A DNA stretch of 15,549 bases, from assembly GCA_023416335.1 (NCBI GenBank), contig JAEZHY010000309.1, positions 1 to 15,549 of the forward strand. The letters run 5' to 3'. Positions within the stretch are counted from its first letter, which is position 1; every line of letters begins with the position of its first letter. Below, one piece after another: positions 14,451-15,549 of this stretch. Both the position numbers and the translations under genes were made by a program. This DNA comes from Pseudomonadota bacterium. GTDB lineage: Bacteria > Desulfobacterota > Syntrophobacteria > Syntrophobacterales > Syntrophobacteraceae. Below the pieces are notes generated by a model. It saw only the letters and a program-made list of their open reading frames with translations, was not told the origin of the DNA and made no database searches.

Positions 14451-14936
14451 TTACACGTTCAACTTCTTAGAGAACAATACACGATCTTCTTTGTCCCCGT
14501 CGTAATTCTCAGCGACCGGGATGCCGTCGATTATCTTCGTCCCCGGTTCAATTGAGAAACCCATGCGGGTATGGAAGGAAATCGAGCCGTGGTTGACGGG
14601 CGAAGTGACACAACGGACAACGCTACGGCCAAAGTTTCCCGCCACTTCGAAAAATCGTTTGTAGAGAGCCGCGGCTATTCCTTTTTTTCGAAACTCCGGA
14701 TGAACGCCGGCAAAATGGATATAGGCTTCGGAATCGAAAGTCTGCGAGACGAATCCCACAAGGAAACCAATGACCATTCCGTTGCATTCGGCCACAAACC
14801 CTGTCTGACGGAAGTGAATGAAAAACAGCTTTGGGAGCATATCCGCCATATTTCTGCCGCCCCACCATGCGTTGACGACAGAGATGATATGAGTATGGTC
14901 CGAAGGCTCTATTTCACGTATTTGAACATTTTTCAT
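14451..14936 (-). CDS. GNAT-family N-acetyltransferase
   Basis: This is a 161-residue single-domain GNAT enzyme that would transfer an acetyl group from acetyl-CoA to an amine. The acetyl-CoA pyrophosphate loop is RKKGIA (83-88) after the strand IHFAGVHPEF (73-82), and the C-terminal SPVNHGSISFHTRMGF (112-127) is the usual motif B with Asn115. The start ATG at 14936 has GAGG about 6 nt upstream. It follows the partial SGNH-like gene by 45 nt and precedes another SGNH gene by 139 nt. This context suggests acetylation of an amino sugar in a polysaccharide pathway, but the substrate cannot be read from the sequence. Confidence 0.88.
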   Translation of the reverse strand: MKNVQIREIEPSDHTHIISVVNAWWGGRNMADMLPKLFFIHFRQTGFVAECNGMVIGFLVGFVSQTFDSEAYIHFAGVHPEFRKKGIAAALYKRFFEVAGNFGRSVVRCVTSPVNHGSISFHTRMGFSIEPGTKIIDGIPVAENYDGDKEDRVLFSKKLNV

Positions 14937-14981
14937 TTGCTGCCTCGACGGGATAATCTCATGGTTGGGAATAGGTCAATT

Positions 14982-15549
14982 CTATTGTTTAACGGAATCC
15001 TCGATAGCCCTATATATTTGTTTCGAAATAATCTCATAGCCTGCTGCATTCGGGTGGTCGTCACTGGATTTGTGGTACAGCAGCTCGCCCCTCGTGGCTG
15101 CCTGCTCCAGTTCAGGATAGGTATCCACGTATTTAAACCCGCAGAAACTGAAGATCTCGGAAAGCCGGGCTGATATTATTCTTTCATAGTAGACCTCACA
15201 TTCATATTCCGGAGGCATGGTTACTTTTTTTTCTTTGAAATAGTTGTAATAGACACTTTCCTTAGTGGGGATGATAACGAAGAGGAAATCGCTCCGGTTT
15301 TGATATTTTTCTCCAATGAGTTTTATGATGCGAGTCGTGATTTTTAAACCGCATTTGACCTTTTCGTTTTTCAAATCCAATGCTGTCAGGTTAACAGTCG
15401 GTCTGAAAACGATTCCTGTCGAGTCGGAATAAAAAATGCCCGGCAGGGATTTTAGCTTCCCTTTCTCGAATAGGGCCTGGGTTGCGGGTTTGAGAGCGTA
15501 TTCGTAACCCATTGCGTAAAAAACGCAATTCAACCGTAGAAACGAATGG
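14982..15549 (-). CDS. SGNH hydrolase-like/AlgX-type protein, C-terminal part (N-terminus off the right edge)
   Basis: The frame stays open to the right edge (189 codons, reading into HSFLRLNCVFYAMGY), so the start is outside the window. The stop is at 14982. Near the C-terminus SSDDHPNAAGYEIISKQIY carries the block V Asp-x-His (DDH) expected of SGNH hydrolases, and the core strand FLFVIIPTKESVYYNYF fits their Rossmann-like fold. The block I Ser is not in the visible part. Proteins of this shape often work with an MBOAT membrane acyltransferase in exopolysaccharide O-acetylation; such a gene may lie beyond the edge. Sampled lines at this end are about 35-42% GC against about 53% in the gltS genes. 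The family call is moderately sure. Confidence 0.7.
   Translation of the reverse strand, partial: HSFLRLNCVFYAMGYEYALKPATQALFEKGKLKSLPGIFYSDSTGIVFRPTVNLTALDLKNEKVKCGLKITTRIIKLIGEKYQNRSDFLFVIIPTKESVYYNYFKEKKVTMPPEYECEVYYERIISARLSEIFSFCGFKYVDTYPELEQAATRGELLYHKSSDDHPNAAGYEIISKQIYRAIEDSVKQ

Overview
The window looks like a chromosomal segment of an anaerobic Desulfobacterota (old Deltaproteobacteria) bacterium. This is an inference from gene content: an MglA/roadblock GTPase pair, a pentapeptide-PATAN protein, an iron-sulfur-rich split glutamate synthase, and moderate GC (sampled lines in the gltS genes are about 53%). No rRNA, tRNA, CRISPR array, transposase or phage gene was recognised. All genes but one (the HIT protein) lie on the minus strand, so transcription mostly runs right to left.

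Left region (1-3810, minus strand). A roadblock/LC7 protein (MglB-like), an MglA-type small GTPase and a long acidic, largely disordered protein follow one another. The acidic protein runs off the left edge and carries five copies of a short motif around EIDKEIDSLFxP. Just upstream, ended by its own intrinsic terminator, is a gene fusing about 29 pentapeptide repeats to a PATAN (DUF4388) domain. By analogy with Myxococcus polarity systems and cyanobacterial PATAN proteins, this neighbourhood may be a spatial-organisation or motility-control module, with the acidic protein as a multivalent partner. This is the most promising candidate for an undescribed system here.

Middle region (3810-10013, minus strand). 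Three tightly packed genes encode a glutamate synthase partitioned unusually: a class II glutaminase; an FMN synthase subunit with an N-terminal double ferredoxin domain; and a GXGXG domain fused to a GltD-like FAD/NAD(P)H oxidoreductase with a C-terminal double ferredoxin domain. A strong terminator follows, and only 18 nt beyond its T-tract starts a queuosine-salvage N-glycosylase gene (QNG1/DUF2419 family).

A 584-nt intergenic stretch (10014-10597) separates the gltS operon from the divergent HIT-family gene. It holds no convincing gene, but does hold a repeated 12-mer, an inverted repeat and several TTAGC boxes.

Right region (11029-15549, minus strand). A secreted M1-family metallopeptidase with non-canonical motifs comes first. 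Beyond it lies a probable polysaccharide-modification cluster: a membrane-anchored SGNH hydrolase-like protein, a GNAT acetyltransferase, and the C-terminal part of a second SGNH-like protein entering from the right edge. GC content falls to about 40% there, which suggests a separately acquired locus.
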